Below are positions 41,701 through 52,800 of a stretch of 64,000 bases of DNA, piece after piece. The position numbers were made by a program, and so were the translations under genes. The stretch's first letter is position 1. Each line of letters opens with the position of its first letter. Below the pieces are notes generated by a model. The model did not search any database. It had not been told where the DNA came from and saw only the letters and a program-made list of their open reading frames with translations. Origin of the DNA: Semisulcospira habei (taxonomy: Eukaryota; Mollusca; Gastropoda; Semisulcospiridae); assembly GCA_036245525.1 (NCBI GenBank), contig BTPG01000005.1, positions 177,868,577 through 177,932,576 of the forward strand. The letters run 5' to 3'.

Positions 41701-43078
41701 CAGGGACAACTGCACAACCTGAGCTCGAGTTACTCTTATCATCTGAAGCTATGGTTTTTTTCACAACAAAGGGACAAGTTTTTCGAGTATGACCACCAAT
41801 GTTGCAAACAGAGCAAGGGTTTGGACTGTTGCGAAGAGGACACTGCCTGGGACCATGACCTTTACCATCACAAAGAGGGCAATTATCAAAATTGGTGTAA
41901 AACGAACCACCTCCACGTCCACGTTTCAAAGATCCTCGAGTTTGATCAAAACGACCTTCGACCTTTTGGTTCGAAACCGAGGGCGTTTGGTCGGTCTGTC
42001 GAAAACCACCACGATTTCTCCAATAGCCGCGACCTCGATAGTTGGAGTAACCACCGCGAGAATCTGCAGAGCCAGCAACAGCTTGTGACTCTTCAGCTAA
42101 ATCAACTGATCCTACTGAGCCGAAAACCGTAGCAGCCGATCTGCGTGCCAAGTTCTTTCCGGGACGAGCAAGACGATAACTTTCAGCGGTTTTAACCATG
42201 TCATCTAATGTGACAAGTCCACGCTCGCGAATGAAAGTAGCAAGATCCTGTGACGCACATTCTAGAAACTGCTCACCTAACACAAGATTCATAATTCCCT
42301 GCATGTCTCTAGGAACACCGGACAAAGCTATCCATCGATCAAACAATCTGTTTAGCTCAATACCAAAAGTTTGGAAAGGTTCGTTCGAGTCTGGTCGGAT
42401 TTCACGGAACTTCTTGCGAAAACCTTCTGCAGTACACTGGAACTTCTTAAGCAAATTGTCCTTCAATGTCTGATAATCTACAGGACCATGAGCAGCAAGA
42501 CTGTGGTACAAGTTCAATGCGTTACCTTCTAACAAAGCGGAAAGAAAGGTAACCCATTTGCTTTGATCCCAGCCAAGGGCTGTAGCATGAGTCTCAAAAC
42601 GAAAAAGGTATGAATCGATATCATCTTGTCTTTCTTTGAAAACAGGCAACTTGGGGTAAACAGGTCTAGCACCAAAAGAATTACTATCCCTACCTCTGTT
42701 TCCATGACCATCCTCTTCTTCCTCAAGTCTACGTGCAGAATGTAACTCAAGTTCCATTTGTTTTGTTTTCTCTCTTTCCAGCTCTAACTGAACATCGGCT
42801 TGTTTATTCGCTAATGCTAACTGAACATCGGCTTGTTTATTTGCGAGCTCAACTTCTGCTTGTCGTTTAGCTAGCTCAACTTCTGCTTGTCGTTTAGCTA
42901 GCTCAACTTCTGCTTCTTTTTCCAATTTCTTTTCATCCCTCAATCTTTGTCTCTCAAGACGATCAAAACAATCCTGTACATATTTTCCACGTTCCTTATC
43001 AGGGATACCCAAAGTTGTAGCTTGAGCAATAAAAGATTGGAACAACTTATCATAATCGTCAGACATGGCTAAGTGCAA
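38746..43078 (-). CDS. gag-pol: gag-pol polyprotein of the Gmr1-like element
   Basis: About 1445 codons in one frame before the shift. Residue map: repetitive coiled coil (~40-120, units like VELAKRQAE), capsid-like region (~140-300), Arg/Gly-rich stretch, two CCHC zinc knuckles (CPLCDGKGHGPRQC at ~400-413, CSVCNIGGHTRKTC at ~422-435), protease LRDTGATICG (~491-500), integrase zinc-binding HDQLLAGHCGVRR ... CDIC (~684-724), integrase core (IDLVGP, LSDQGSQFNSD, PQANGTVERFHG; ~753-854), GPY/F-type module WSGPYFVQE ... HANMLKRY (~991-1024), then RT (~1150-1440) with SPVVLVQKKDGACRFCIDYR, MPFGLVSAPAVF and the catalytic FFDDILIHS (~1313). Gag and pol share a frame. ATG at 43078 or 43066. The product would form particles and copy and insert the element. 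Only one frame break was seen. Confidence 0.93.
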
Positions 43079-43969
43079 TGTAGATCAACAAACAAAAGAA
43101 AACTTACTAAAAAAAAATCAAAACGTCTAAACAGGAAATCAATAAAGTACTAAAGTGTCAACAAAATGGCAAAATGCAATCAATCACAATAAATTGTTCT
43201 ATCAACCTTATGAAACAATGAAGTTTCTCCAAACGTAAATTTACAGGACAAGGCACAGTAAAAAATGAAGTTACTAAGTGAGAAGTTTTAATCCAATTAT
43301 GTTCAAAGAAAAATACAATAAAATTTACGTCAAACACCGCAAACACTATAATCGCTAATACTAAATACCAAATGTACGGCGAAAGGGAAATAAACCCAAT
43401 CAAATTATCAAAGTCTCAAACAAATGAACCAAGGGAAACAATCTATTGACAACTAAACCAAACAAAAAAAAAAACAACAATTTAACAAAAATAACCAATT
43501 ATGACCACATACATAAATACAAAAAAAACCTAGATCAAAATCAATACAAATCAAACTTAAAAATAAATTAAATCAAATGAGGCTGAAATCCCAACACGAG
43601 AATCTACTTAAAATAAGGGCAAAGAGAACATACACCCAACCACACGCATAAAAGGATAGGACCCTACAACAGCAAAGAACTAGTAAATACAATTCCCTAA
43701 CAGAAGAATAGAGCTGAAGAAGAGAATAGGAACCCCCAAGACAGAAAAAGAGCTAAATCCTTAGTGCCCAGAAACTGTACACAGATACAGCCGTTAAACT
43801 GGAGACGGCAAATATCACACAAAACACCACATCCCAGTCATACACTATAACAAAATTTCAAAAGAATAAGCCCACTAGTCTACCGATATAAATCTATAAT
43901 AACTAGCCCACACTAAATATGAATATGTATGACCTAATGTTAACACAGAGAAAGTCTAGGGTCACCAAA
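43079..43969 (-). other. 5' leader of the Gmr1-like element, with primer-binding site
   Basis: About 890 nt, A-rich on the + strand, no conserved ORF. Next to the 5' LTR (2 nt apart) the minus strand reads TGGTGACCCTAGACTTTC (43950-43967), a primer-binding site complementary to a tRNA ending GGGTCACCA. The long leader may hold packaging or translation signals; none can be shown. Confidence 0.72.
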
Positions 43970-45004
43970 TGTAACGACGGTGTTTTCGTGTACTACTGAA
44001 CTAAATTGTTACATATATAAACGTTTATCCTAATGGAATGAGTGTGTGCGTGGGTTTGTTCTGCTAATCAGTATAAAGGTGGGTGTTCTATCTCTGTTCA
44101 CTAGACTCTTTCATCCACCACACACGCGCTTACAAACAAAGACAAAGGCCACACAATTATCTCTCTTTGCCCTCTGTTTAAATATTAACATGCACTCATA
44201 ACATACATTAAACCACACAATTCACATCATATAAACCAATCTACACAGATAACTAACAAGTGGCATATAGGTTATTCACAACTTCAGCGCTCACACATTC
44301 ACTCGCTACCGTAGAGGTCGTTGTCTCCCTCGAGAGACGTCACTCGACTCCTCTTTATACTAGTGTCGACACAGTCAATATCACATTGACGACTTAACGG
44401 AGATTTCCCGAACTGAATATTACTATTCAATGACTACTCACAGATTTAGAACATTCCTAGGCGTGAAATTAACGGCGCTAGGCGACAATAGCTACACTGA
44501 AGGAACACCGCATGTGGTCCTGTAGCTCGAATCTGTGGCTTACCTCGCTACCGTTGCTGCTCGTAGCACCAGTGATGGTAGGACGAAGGAGAGATGAAGG
44601 CTTGATGATGTCCGCATCTGTTCACGTACGTGATGCCTTCAGGACAGCTTCATCGGCCCTACACCAGGGGTTTCCGCTCCGTACCGGCCCCGCTGTATTC
44701 AATATACAGCTACCGAATTCTCTAGCCAGAATTCTTCCTCAGAGCCCTAGCAAAAACGACCGCTCGGCTCGACTGGTGTAGCATCTCTAACTTGCAATTA
44801 TTCCCGATGCCACACTGTCACTCCCACACGTGACACGTGAACATCGCTCACCTACATTACCACACGTGAACATGGTTTATCTGTACATTCCCGCTCGTGA
44901 ACATTGCTTATCTCTACATTATTCGCACGTGTACATTCGGTCCAACTGCTAATGACGTCACACCATCGTCCGACCGAAAACCTGCACTAAAGGCGTTCGT
45001 TACA
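43970..45004 (-). repeat. 5' LTR of the Gmr1-like element
   Basis: 1035 bp, same ends as the 3' LTR, with an extra ATG triplet near 44605. In minus orientation this LTR should hold the promoter. Confidence 0.93.
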
Positions 45005-45213
45005 AGAGAATACCTCTGAAACCACTGTACTGATCTGCTCTGAATTATTAGGAAACGATGCCTTACGCGCATATGTGATGTCATTAACAGAATAAATTCA
45101 CGACCTGTGAAGTGAAGGGTACAAAGGCATTATGTGTGTAAGCCTTTGTGCAGGCAATGTCTCTGAAACCAGAGGCCCGATTTCATCCAAATTTTATTTC
45201 ATGACATTTTGAC

Positions 45214-45390
45214 TTAACCCCTTCACAGCCGAGAAACTCTCAATAAGATCCATCCACAAAACACACAGATCCTCATAAGGCCCGCGGTTCCGGGGACTCA
45301 TGAGGATTTTGGCTCTTTTTGGCTCATATATTCTTTACTTTTAACAAAGGCGTCGCCCAAAGCCAAAATTGCACTCAATCAGATTAGCTC
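45214..45390 (+). mobile_element. HP-A element, imperfect hairpin
   Basis: TTAACCCCTTCACAGCCGAG left end intact; hairpin 45263-45316 (CACAGATCCTCATAAGGCCC / CGGGGACTCATGAGGATTTT). The right end is not clear. Confidence 0.68.
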
Positions 45391-45889
45391 CAAGGGACGT
45401 AATTTTTCATTCAATTCTGAGAATGCTCTTGCTGTGCTAATGCCATGGAATTCCAGGCTGGTAAGCTTGCATTGTGTCGTCAGAACATCAGCTGCCCTTT
45501 TTGTGATTATATATGTATAAAAATAAAAGTACTTTATTGTCTCGAAAAGAGAAATTCGTCTCGCCATCTCAGATGCAACTCGCAATCACACACACTCACA
45601 CAACAGTTTACAAACAAATGGACAATAACATAGCTACAAAATGGACAATGACTCGGGACGGGTGAAGCCCGTCGCCAAGGCATCTAAAGGCCGGCGCCAG
45701 TGGCTTCATTCCGACCCGAACTTTCCTGAGAAAAACAGACTGGAATACTAAGACTGGCAACCCTATGTCTACTGATCACACTATTATATGTTCTTTTGTA
45801 AAGTTCCTACTTGACTAAAGCTAGTACATGAAATACAAGTTAACAACAGAAACAAAATACCGTCTGGCACCGCTGCTGTCACAATAATA

Positions 45890-47310
45890 ATAATAATTAC
45901 GGTATTTATAATGCGCTTATCTTATAATAATTATAACTCTAAGCGCGCACTCACAACTCGCGCACGCATGCGCACGCTTTAGACAACGACTCACGTACCA
46001 CAAATAGTGAAATACATTACGACAGTCAGCTTGGGATGGGGAGTGTGGTGTTGATATAGTGCTAGAACTGTTGAAAGAGGTGAGTTTTGAGGGCGGACTG
46101 GAAGGAGGAGAGAGAGTGTTTCTGACGGAGAGAGAGTGGGAGAGTGTTCCAGGTGGATGGACCGTAGACGGGCCGAAAGTGCTGAGTTTGGTGCGGGGGA
46201 TGTGGAGGCGGAGAGGGTCGGAGGTGGAGCGGAGGGAACGGAGAGGAGTGTAGGGGTGAAGTAAGTTTGAGAGATAGGCGGGAGCGCAGTTGTTCAGGGA
46301 TTTGTAGCAGAGAGACAGAATCTTGTATTGGATGCGTTGGGGGATGGGAAGCCAGTGAAGGAGTTTGAGCAGGGAAGTGATGTGGTCGGATTTTTTCTTT
46401 CTGATGACGAGGCGGGCAGCATTGTTCTGGACGCGCTGGAGAGTGAAAGTGGTGGAGTGAGGGAGGCCGCAAAGGAGAGAGTTGCAGTAGTCAATGCGAG
46501 ATAGGATGAGAGAGACATCAAGTTTGGTGGCAGCTTCGGTAGTGAGGTATTTTCTGATCTGACTGATGCGGCGGAGGTGGAAGTAGCATGCCTGGGCCGT
46601 GGCGGAGACGAAGCTGGTTATGGAAAAAGAGGAATCGAGGATAACGCCGAGATTTTTGGCCGAGTCTGAGAGGGAGATGAGGGTGCTGTCGAGTGGAGGG
46701 AGGGAGGGAGCTGGGAAAGTTTTTGGCGAGTGCCTACCAGCATGGCTTCCGTTTTGTCGTCATTCAGTTTAAGCTTGTTTGCTGTCATCAGTTTTTCACG
46801 TCTTCGTAGCAGTCAGCCGTGCGAGTCAGTAGTGACTGAGTGTTGTCGAGTTTGTCTTTGTCTAGTAGTTGTGAGTCGTCAGCGTAGAGGTGGTGGTGTA
46901 TGTGGTGAGACTGGATGATGTTGGACAGGGCAGAGGTGTAGAGTGTGAAAAGGACCGGGCCCAGAACGGACCCCCGTGGAACTCCGCAGGAGAGCGTGAC
47001 TGGGTTGGAGGAGACGCCGTCGATGGTGACGAACTGCTGTCTGTCGGAGAGGTAGGAGAGAAACCAGGAGTGAGCAGAGTCAGTGATGCCAAAGGTGTGG
47101 TGAAGGCGTTGGAGGAGGATAGAGTGGTCTATAGTGTCGAAGGCGGCAGAGAGGTCGAGTAGCGTAAGAAGGGAGATGTTGCCCGAGTCGGTGGAGAGAA
47201 GCAGGTCGTTTAAGATATGTCGAAGGGCTGTTTCAGTGCTGTGATGTTTGCGATAGGCAGACTTGAAGGGACTGAGGAGGTTGTTGCCGGCGAGGTGGAG
47301 GTTGAGCTCC
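45890..47310 (-). mobile_element. L2-like LINE, longer 5'-truncated copy
   Basis: From the right: PFKSAYRKHHSTETALRHIL (~47275), SLLTLLDLSAAFDTIDHS, GVPRGSVLGPVLFTLYTSAL, catalytic LYADDSQL (YADD at 46875-46886), then the C-terminal part and the shared 3' UTR with an (AAT)n tail at 45885-45900. Frames change along the way; a deletion near 46170 removes part of the coding sequence that is present at 28.5 and 55.9 kb. Pseudogene. Confidence 0.85.
46062..47310 (-). pseudogene. L2-like reverse transcriptase, frame-broken
   Basis: RT fingers, palm (YADD) and C-terminal region are recognisable in different frames of the minus strand, ending VYGPSTWNTLPLSLRQKHSL and LKTHLFQQF at 46062. At least one frameshift lies between 46150 and 46480. 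No endonuclease is present. Confidence 0.82.
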
Positions 47311-48170
47311 GCAGTTCCAGGGCCTGGTTAGCACCCTCTCTTTGGTTAACAGCAGTATATATATGACAGAAAGCGTGGAATGCAGCCCCGTCACGCAGTC
47401 CCAAACCACATGGACCACCATGACATCATCATATCATCATCATCATGCAAAATGAAGAACGCTGTTCCAAGTCTCTGATCTCTCAAGTCTCCGTCTCAGT
47501 CCTTTAGGAGCCCTAGGTGCACGGTTGTCTTCGGCCAGACCTGCTGCTGTGCGTGGAAGGACATAGTGGTTGACTCGCCACCTCTGGGGGGAGCTCCCAC
47601 TCGTCAACTCCAGGACTAGCTAACAATGTTGTAAGTAAGGGGAATAGTAGGTGTGGTCAAATAAAATAAAATAATAAATAGTTTCTTAAAGAAATGGCAC
47701 ATTGTCCCATGCTACGCTATTTTTTTTATCTTTGCAACCTTGACCTTACATGAAGGTCAGCGAAATGGACATAAAGTCAAAGATATTATCAAATAGGATT
47801 CCTGTACTAAATTAGAAGTCTATGGCTCCAATGGTCTTTCAGAAATTTAAAATGATAAAATCTGTCACAATTTGATACAGGAAGGATGATGGATGGATGG
47901 ACCAATGGTGGACTAGTGGCGGGTGACTCATTATATTTAACCCAATTTCAATGTTAATTAATGAGAATATAATGTGTACTAAACTTCTCTCATACCTTAC
48001 GTTACCAACAAAATGTAAATTAAATTTGTAAAAAGGACATACACACTGTTTCATAACAAGAGATCTGATGTTTCATATTAAGCAAATGGTGCCTAAAAGG
48101 AAACATTGTGTCACTTTTTGAAACTGGAACTTCTTCTACGTCGATTCGAGTTTTAAATTTAGATTTGTCC
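47311..48170. other. No gene seen; short diverged repeat
   Basis: A TTGACCTTACATGAAGGTCA palindrome-like stretch (47744-47764) resembles the old repeats flanking the LTR element. (ATC)n at 47427-47455. Otherwise AT-rich. Confidence 0.4.
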
Positions 48171-48294
48171 TAAGATGCATCAATATAATCTCTACCAAAT
48201 CCCTTGGCGGATTGATTCTACCTTTCTTTGGACGGTCGCGCGAGACGTTCTTGCTTCAGTGTTTTTTGATTGGGTCTCCCCTACGTGCGTGCGG

Positions 48295-48470
<176 letters not shown>

Positions 48471-48473
<3 letters not shown>

Positions 48474-48870
48474 CGCAGTGGTTAAGACGCCTGCCACCAA
48501 TGCTAAAGGTGCGAGGTTCGATTACGGGTTCCGGCGTCGAACTTTTTTCCTCTAGTAAGTGTCACCGTTAATTTGGGCGGATCGTCGGGGGTTCTTTCTC
48601 CGGGTACTCCGGCCCTTCCTCCCCCTCCCCTATGGTACCGGTTTCAGGCCACTTTATAAAATTTCAAATACAATCGATCAAAATTTCCGAAACCTCAGTA
48701 GCTGAGCTGACCTTTCGCACCACGTGAATGTCCTGTGTTTGTCTTGTACTGTGTTTGTCTTCAGTGTGTATATGTGTGTGTCACGTGAGCGTGCGTGTTG
48801 GGTTCAGTTCGCGGCGCTTTGAGCGATTCGCAGAATTGGGAAAAGCGCCTATATAATAACAGGTATTATT
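48471..48870 (+). mobile_element. tRNA-derived SINE S1, copy 3
   Basis: TGGCGCAGTGGTTAAGACGC (A box), GGTTCGATTAC (B box), shared body, end AAAAGCGCCTATATAATAAC and (ATT)n tail. It begins inside the (TG)n, so the first bases of the head are lost or merged. Confidence 0.84.
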
Positions 48871-49063
48871 TATTATTATTATTTATGTGCGTGCATGCGC
48901 TGTGTGTGTGTGTGCGTGAGTTCGTGCTTGCGTGTGCGTGTGTTTGTGTGAAAGAGACAGAGAATGTTAGCTTTCCACTAAATCTTGTTTCCCTGGTGGT
49001 CTGAGAAAGATGCAGAGTGACACGCTTTGTGAAGAAAAGGAAGTTCGACCAGATACCCAGGGA

Positions 49064-49130
49064 GCAAAGCTCCTCGGGCCGCCGACATTGCGCGGGCAGA
49101 CGTCGGCCCGAGGCTCTATTGCTTACTGTA
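49064..49130. mobile_element. HP-D palindrome, copy 6 (short)
   Basis: AGCTCCTCGGGCCGCCGACA, TTGCGCGGGCAGACGTCGGC, CCGAGGCTCTATTGCTTACT. The middle is reduced. Confidence 0.62.
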
Positions 49131-49187
49131 AGACAAACTGCAACTGTTAGGAGTCGTCCTCTGCAGACAACATCACCGTTGTAAAGA

Positions 49188-49265
49188 TGGCGCCAAGCTA
49201 TTCTGGGACCACCCTTGAACTATCATGTTCGATATCTGTTTTGTTGTAATGTGTCAGGGCCGATT
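49188..49265. mobile_element. Right half of an HP-B element
   Basis: GGCGCCAAGCTATTCTGGGA, CCACCCTTGAACTATCATG, GTGTCAGGGCCGATTCTG. Left arm missing. Confidence 0.6.
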
Positions 49266-49374
49266 CTGTCTACTACAGTCTATGAATCAGTGACTCCATG
49301 ATACAATGTGACAAGCGTCGGCCAGGGATGCAATGGAGGTCAAATAAGTTGGACAACTCTGGTCGCCTCGCGGG

Positions 49375-49560
49375 TCGTCACTGCTTGGCGACGCAGACTG
49401 TGTTTCTGAAATCTTTGTCAGTTAACTGCCAACAAGCCCCAGTCAACCAAGGAACATGGATACGAAGCGGTGTCAGCAAGAGGCATAGATCCTCATGAGC
49501 CCCCGCAATTGCGGGGGCTCATGAAGATCTATGCCTCTTGCAGTGGGATCGTGATCGGAG
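49375..49560 (-). mobile_element. HP-A element with near-perfect hairpin
   Basis: Hairpin 49475-49542 (GATCCTCATGAGCCCCCGC / GCGGGGGCTCATGAAGATC, apex AATT). The left segment is in reverse orientation: CAAGGAACATGGATACGAAG. Confidence 0.8.
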
Positions 49561-49569
49561 CTACCGTTC

Positions 49570-49710
49570 AGGCGACGCATCGACCATGCCAGTTGATGGG
49601 TGGTCGGTGTCAGGGTAGTTCGGTGCCTCCAGGCGCCACGCTATTCTGGCACAACCTTGACTACTGCTATCGTCGATCCAATTAGTTTGTTGCTGTGGTT
49701 CATGGCTAAC
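49570..49710. mobile_element. Decayed HP-B element
   Basis: GCATCGACCATGCCAGTTGA, GGTGCCTCCAGGCGCCACGC, TATTCTGGCACAACCTTGAC. Arms mismatch at several points. Confidence 0.6.
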
Positions 49711-49804
49711 TGATACTTCAATACACCAAGTTATTTCAGCACCACACTTTGTTTTCATGGTCTGTCCCTCTTTCTGTGAAGTGTATCAGGGACGAACCAT
49801 AAGG

Positions 49805-49900
49805 GTTTGATGGTAGTGCTTTGACTAATGTAGATCCGCTGCGCCACCGCGTGCGCGCCACCGCCTACTAATCTCAAGTCAGAATACAAGGGAGGAAACA
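49805..49900 (-). mobile_element. SINE-like repeat I, minus copy
   Basis: TGTAGATCCGCTGCGCCACC and CAGAATACAAGGGAGGAAAC are the reverse complement of sequence at 50985-51075. GTGGCGCAGCGGAT looks like a tRNA-type A box. Confidence 0.55.
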
Positions 49901-49979
49901 AAAGGCACACAAAGAGGCGAAGCACTGTGATTCCAGAGTAGTTTTCAACCCTCAAAGCAACCATCCGCCTAAAACCTCA

Positions 49980-50970
49980 AACTGAACAAACTCGGTAGAT
50001 ATTTTGCCACAAATCTTTACCAACCTTGGCCTCCGATCAAAACTGATAGTTTAGTATCAAGGCCTTTTGCACAGTCAAGCATCATTTATAGCAGACGTCG
50101 AGTTGTTGGGTTTTAGATGTGGCCGGAAATAAGCCCCATGCTCATTTTTAATTGGTTTATGTAAATTAGCAGATATCTAATGAAATTAAAACAAGAGTGT
50201 GTCTAACTGTCGACATGAACTTGTGACCTGCACGCAGCAGTCGCTTTAGGTACGTATTTCCACCAGCCCGAAAAGGTCTACTTTAATGGAGTCTGGTTTA
50301 AACACTGCTCAGTTGTCAATTTCTTTTCGAGTAATTCTCTTCGACTTTAAAGTAAACACGGCAATAAACAATGGATGCATTGGAGTGCATAGTGGCCTCT
50401 TTCACGGTACTCTACTAAAGGGTTTAACGTTCAACTCTATATGTTGAGAAAGAGATCCGGGACTTCCGGCCACAGCTAGAGGTCATGTTACCTATTCAAA
50501 TTTGGCAGTTGAGGCAGTGCAAGGACCGGTGTTTTTAAAAATAATTTTTGCCTTGTTTGAAAATTTGTAGTAAGGCTGAATGTTGGAATTTGCTGGAAAT
50601 TTCTGGTTAGCTGAGAGGAGACATGTTTGGTGCTTTGATTCATACCATCCTGAGCTTATCCAGTGGACAATTGTGGGCCTATGTTGAGTTGCCATTTACG
50701 TAGTGATTTGAGGGGCACGCTGATTTCAGCTGTGGTTGGGTGTGGGGTTGGTAAGGAACCAGTTTCATAGCCAAGAAATGTCCTTGTTTTGTTGTTGTTT
50801 TTTTGTTATTTTGTTTGTTTGTTTGTTTTTTGTGCATGGCAAATGTGCAGCTGTGGGCGGTAGTGTTTGTAGGGAATTGAAAAATTAGGGGATGACTGGG
50901 ACTGACTAAGGCTGAGAGACTGGACAGTACGGAAACGGCACTGTAGTCCGAGGCCTAGAATTTCTCGGGT
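49980..50970. other. No feature recognised
   Basis: No repeat family or domain. A (TTTG)n stretch is at 50810-50830. Confidence 0.4.
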
Positions 50971-50984
50971 GTGCTTCGGCGTTT

Positions 50985-51075
50985 CCTCCCTTGTATTCTG
51001 ACTTGAGCTTAGTAAGGGGTGGCGCGCACGTGGTGGCGCAGCGGATATGCATTAGTCAAAGCACTATCATCAGGT
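50985..51075 (+). mobile_element. SINE-like repeat I, plus copy
   Basis: TTTCCTCCCTTGTATTCTGA, GGTGGCGCAGCGGATATGCA. With the minus copy at 49805 it forms an inverted pair about 1.1 kb apart. Confidence 0.55.
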
Positions 51076-51258
51076 CACTATGGGCTAAACGGCCTAAGAA
51101 TGGTAATCTAAGCATGAGATGTATCAGCCATGGCAGCTCCAAGGGCATGCATGATGGACTTATGCGCGTGGTGAACAAGGAAACAAGCCAATTACGCAAC
51201 ACTAAAATTATCCTGCTTCAGTCATATCGAGTGCGCTTCCATCCATCACACCAGCTCG

Positions 51259-51345
51259 CCCCCCCCCTCCCCCTCCCCTCCCCTCCCCCCCCCCCCCGCA
51301 CACACACTACTACCACCACCATCACCCCCCCCCTTCCACACACAC
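51259..51345. repeat. C-rich and (CA)n tract
   Basis: CCCCCCCCTCCCCCTCCCCT-type runs followed by (CA)n. Confidence 0.88.
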
Positions 51346-51666
51346 ACACACACACACCACAGAAAAAGTAAGCCCTCATATTCATGTCACAGCTAGCTCC
51401 AACAGCTGTTCTGATTATTAAGTCTCCTGTCGTTCATTGGCATAAAGTCTCATTGACACCCTCATCTTAGAAGTCCCATGCGGTTTACTTCCCCATCTCA
51501 TATTCCTTTTGCTGGCTTTACAAAAACAGTGAATTCAACGCAGGCGGGCCTTCAACAAAAACAGCTTTGTGCTGCACTTTAAAGCTTAGCGGCAACTTTT
51601 GACACTTCCATTAATCTACCGGCAGTAAGAGCATTTCTTGCTACAGGGTGGGCTTTACTTGACGCA

Positions 51667-51892
51667 TTCACCCCTTCGCTGCCGAGAAAACTCCATACAG
51701 TCCATCTGCAAGAGACATAGATCTTCATGAGCCCCCGCAGTAGCGGGGGCTCATGAGGATCTATGCCTCTTGCTGAAACCACTTTTTATCCATGTTCCTG
51801 GGACGACTAGGGCTTTTGGCGTGGAATTAATACAGATTAAAAAAAAAAACAACCCACGATCTGCGTTTGCTGATGTCCAGTGAAGGGGATAA
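51667..51892 (+). mobile_element. HP-A element, full length (226 bp)
   Basis: TTCACCCCTTCGCTGCCGAG ... TCCAGTGAAGGGGATAAA (TTAA mutated at both ends). Hairpin 51707-51774 near perfect, with one U-G-like change (CTTC against GAGG). Confidence 0.82.
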
Positions 51893-52054
51893 ACCAAATG
51901 CGAAGACTGCTATGGCATAAGAATGATATGAAATTCACAATATCGCGATTTCGTTATCATAGCCTTTGCTATTCTTCGTCTATATTATGAAACGTGCGCT
52001 CAATTTGTCCGTGACCGTCTCACGTCTTTTCGTTCCCAGTGTCCTTCATATTGC

Positions 52055-52227
52055 GGGGAGGGGGGGGGCGGATGGGTGGGGGGGGCAGGGGTGGGCGGGG
52101 GGGGGGGGGCACGAGATAGCGCACGTGGCAGCACTGATCCCCGCTGGCTCGGCTCCAACCCTAACTTGGACTTCTCCAAGAGAGGTGAGGTGGGGTTTGA
52201 AAGGGTGTTGGGGGGGGGGGGAGGGGG
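52055..52227. repeat. G-rich stretch
   Basis: Several runs of 6-9 G between 52055-52110 and at 52210-52227. The ORFs on both strands are poly-Gly or poly-Pro artefacts. Confidence 0.8.
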
Positions 52228-52708
52228 GGTTGTGGCGCACGAGTTATTTGAGTTGCAAATTTGCAAGGTTAGCTACTGTCTGAGGAATATCGAGATAAAA
52301 TGATGTTCAGATCAGTCATACTTGTGCCACCCCCTCATGCCACCCCTCCACCTTTAAGATCAAGCACTGTCCTGTAAGCGCTTAGGCCAGATGAAGATAT
52401 GTGTACATTCTGACATCCCTACCGTAATAGACGACAGTTGATGTTGAGATTGCTTGCGTGCAAGAATTTCTTTTGCAGCCTTTGAGAGACGTAACTCGAA
52501 AGAATGACAGCTCGTTGTCTGAGCCAGTGACATGGGATGATCTTGCATTACTCACCTCTATATGTGCACGAGTCTCTGTCACAGCTTTTGAGAGACATAA
52601 CCCGAAAGAATGACAGCTAGCCGCCGTAGTCCAATACACCGGAAAGTGTTGTGTCAAATATCTACACTAGAACTGCCCTCACAGCCACAGGCGTGGAATG
52701 ATCGTTGC

Positions 52709-52800
52709 TTAACCCTTTGCGTGTCGATAGCGGTTTTTGTCGCGATGATTTCTATACAAATCATCGCGACAAAAACAGCTACCGACACGCAAAGGGTTAA
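52709..52800. mobile_element. HP-C element, 92 bp, best palindrome
   Basis: TTAACCCTTTGCGTGTCGAT ... CCGACACGCAAAGGGTTAA. TTAA at both ends. GCGTGTCG/CGACACGC is a matched change against GGCTGTCGG of other copies. Confidence 0.85.

Larger units (their letters stand above)
37189..45004 (-). mobile_element. Gmr1-like LTR retrotransposon (7.8 kb), nearly complete
   Basis: Two LTRs (37189-38220 and 43970-45004) frame a gag-pol region on the minus strand. The pol order is protease, integrase, RT, RNase H. Its sequences are of Ty3/gypsy type, but its order is like Ty1/copia; this is the hallmark of the Gmr1 group. The LTRs differ by about six substitutions and one 3-bp indel seen by eye, so insertion is recent. 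The flanks AGAGAN (left) and AGAGAA (right) are the likely target duplication. Confidence 0.9.

Noticed and set aside
46890..47162. Gly/Val/Glu-rich + strand ORF
   Set aside because: Antisense of the L2-like reverse transcriptase, which has the YADD motif on the minus strand.
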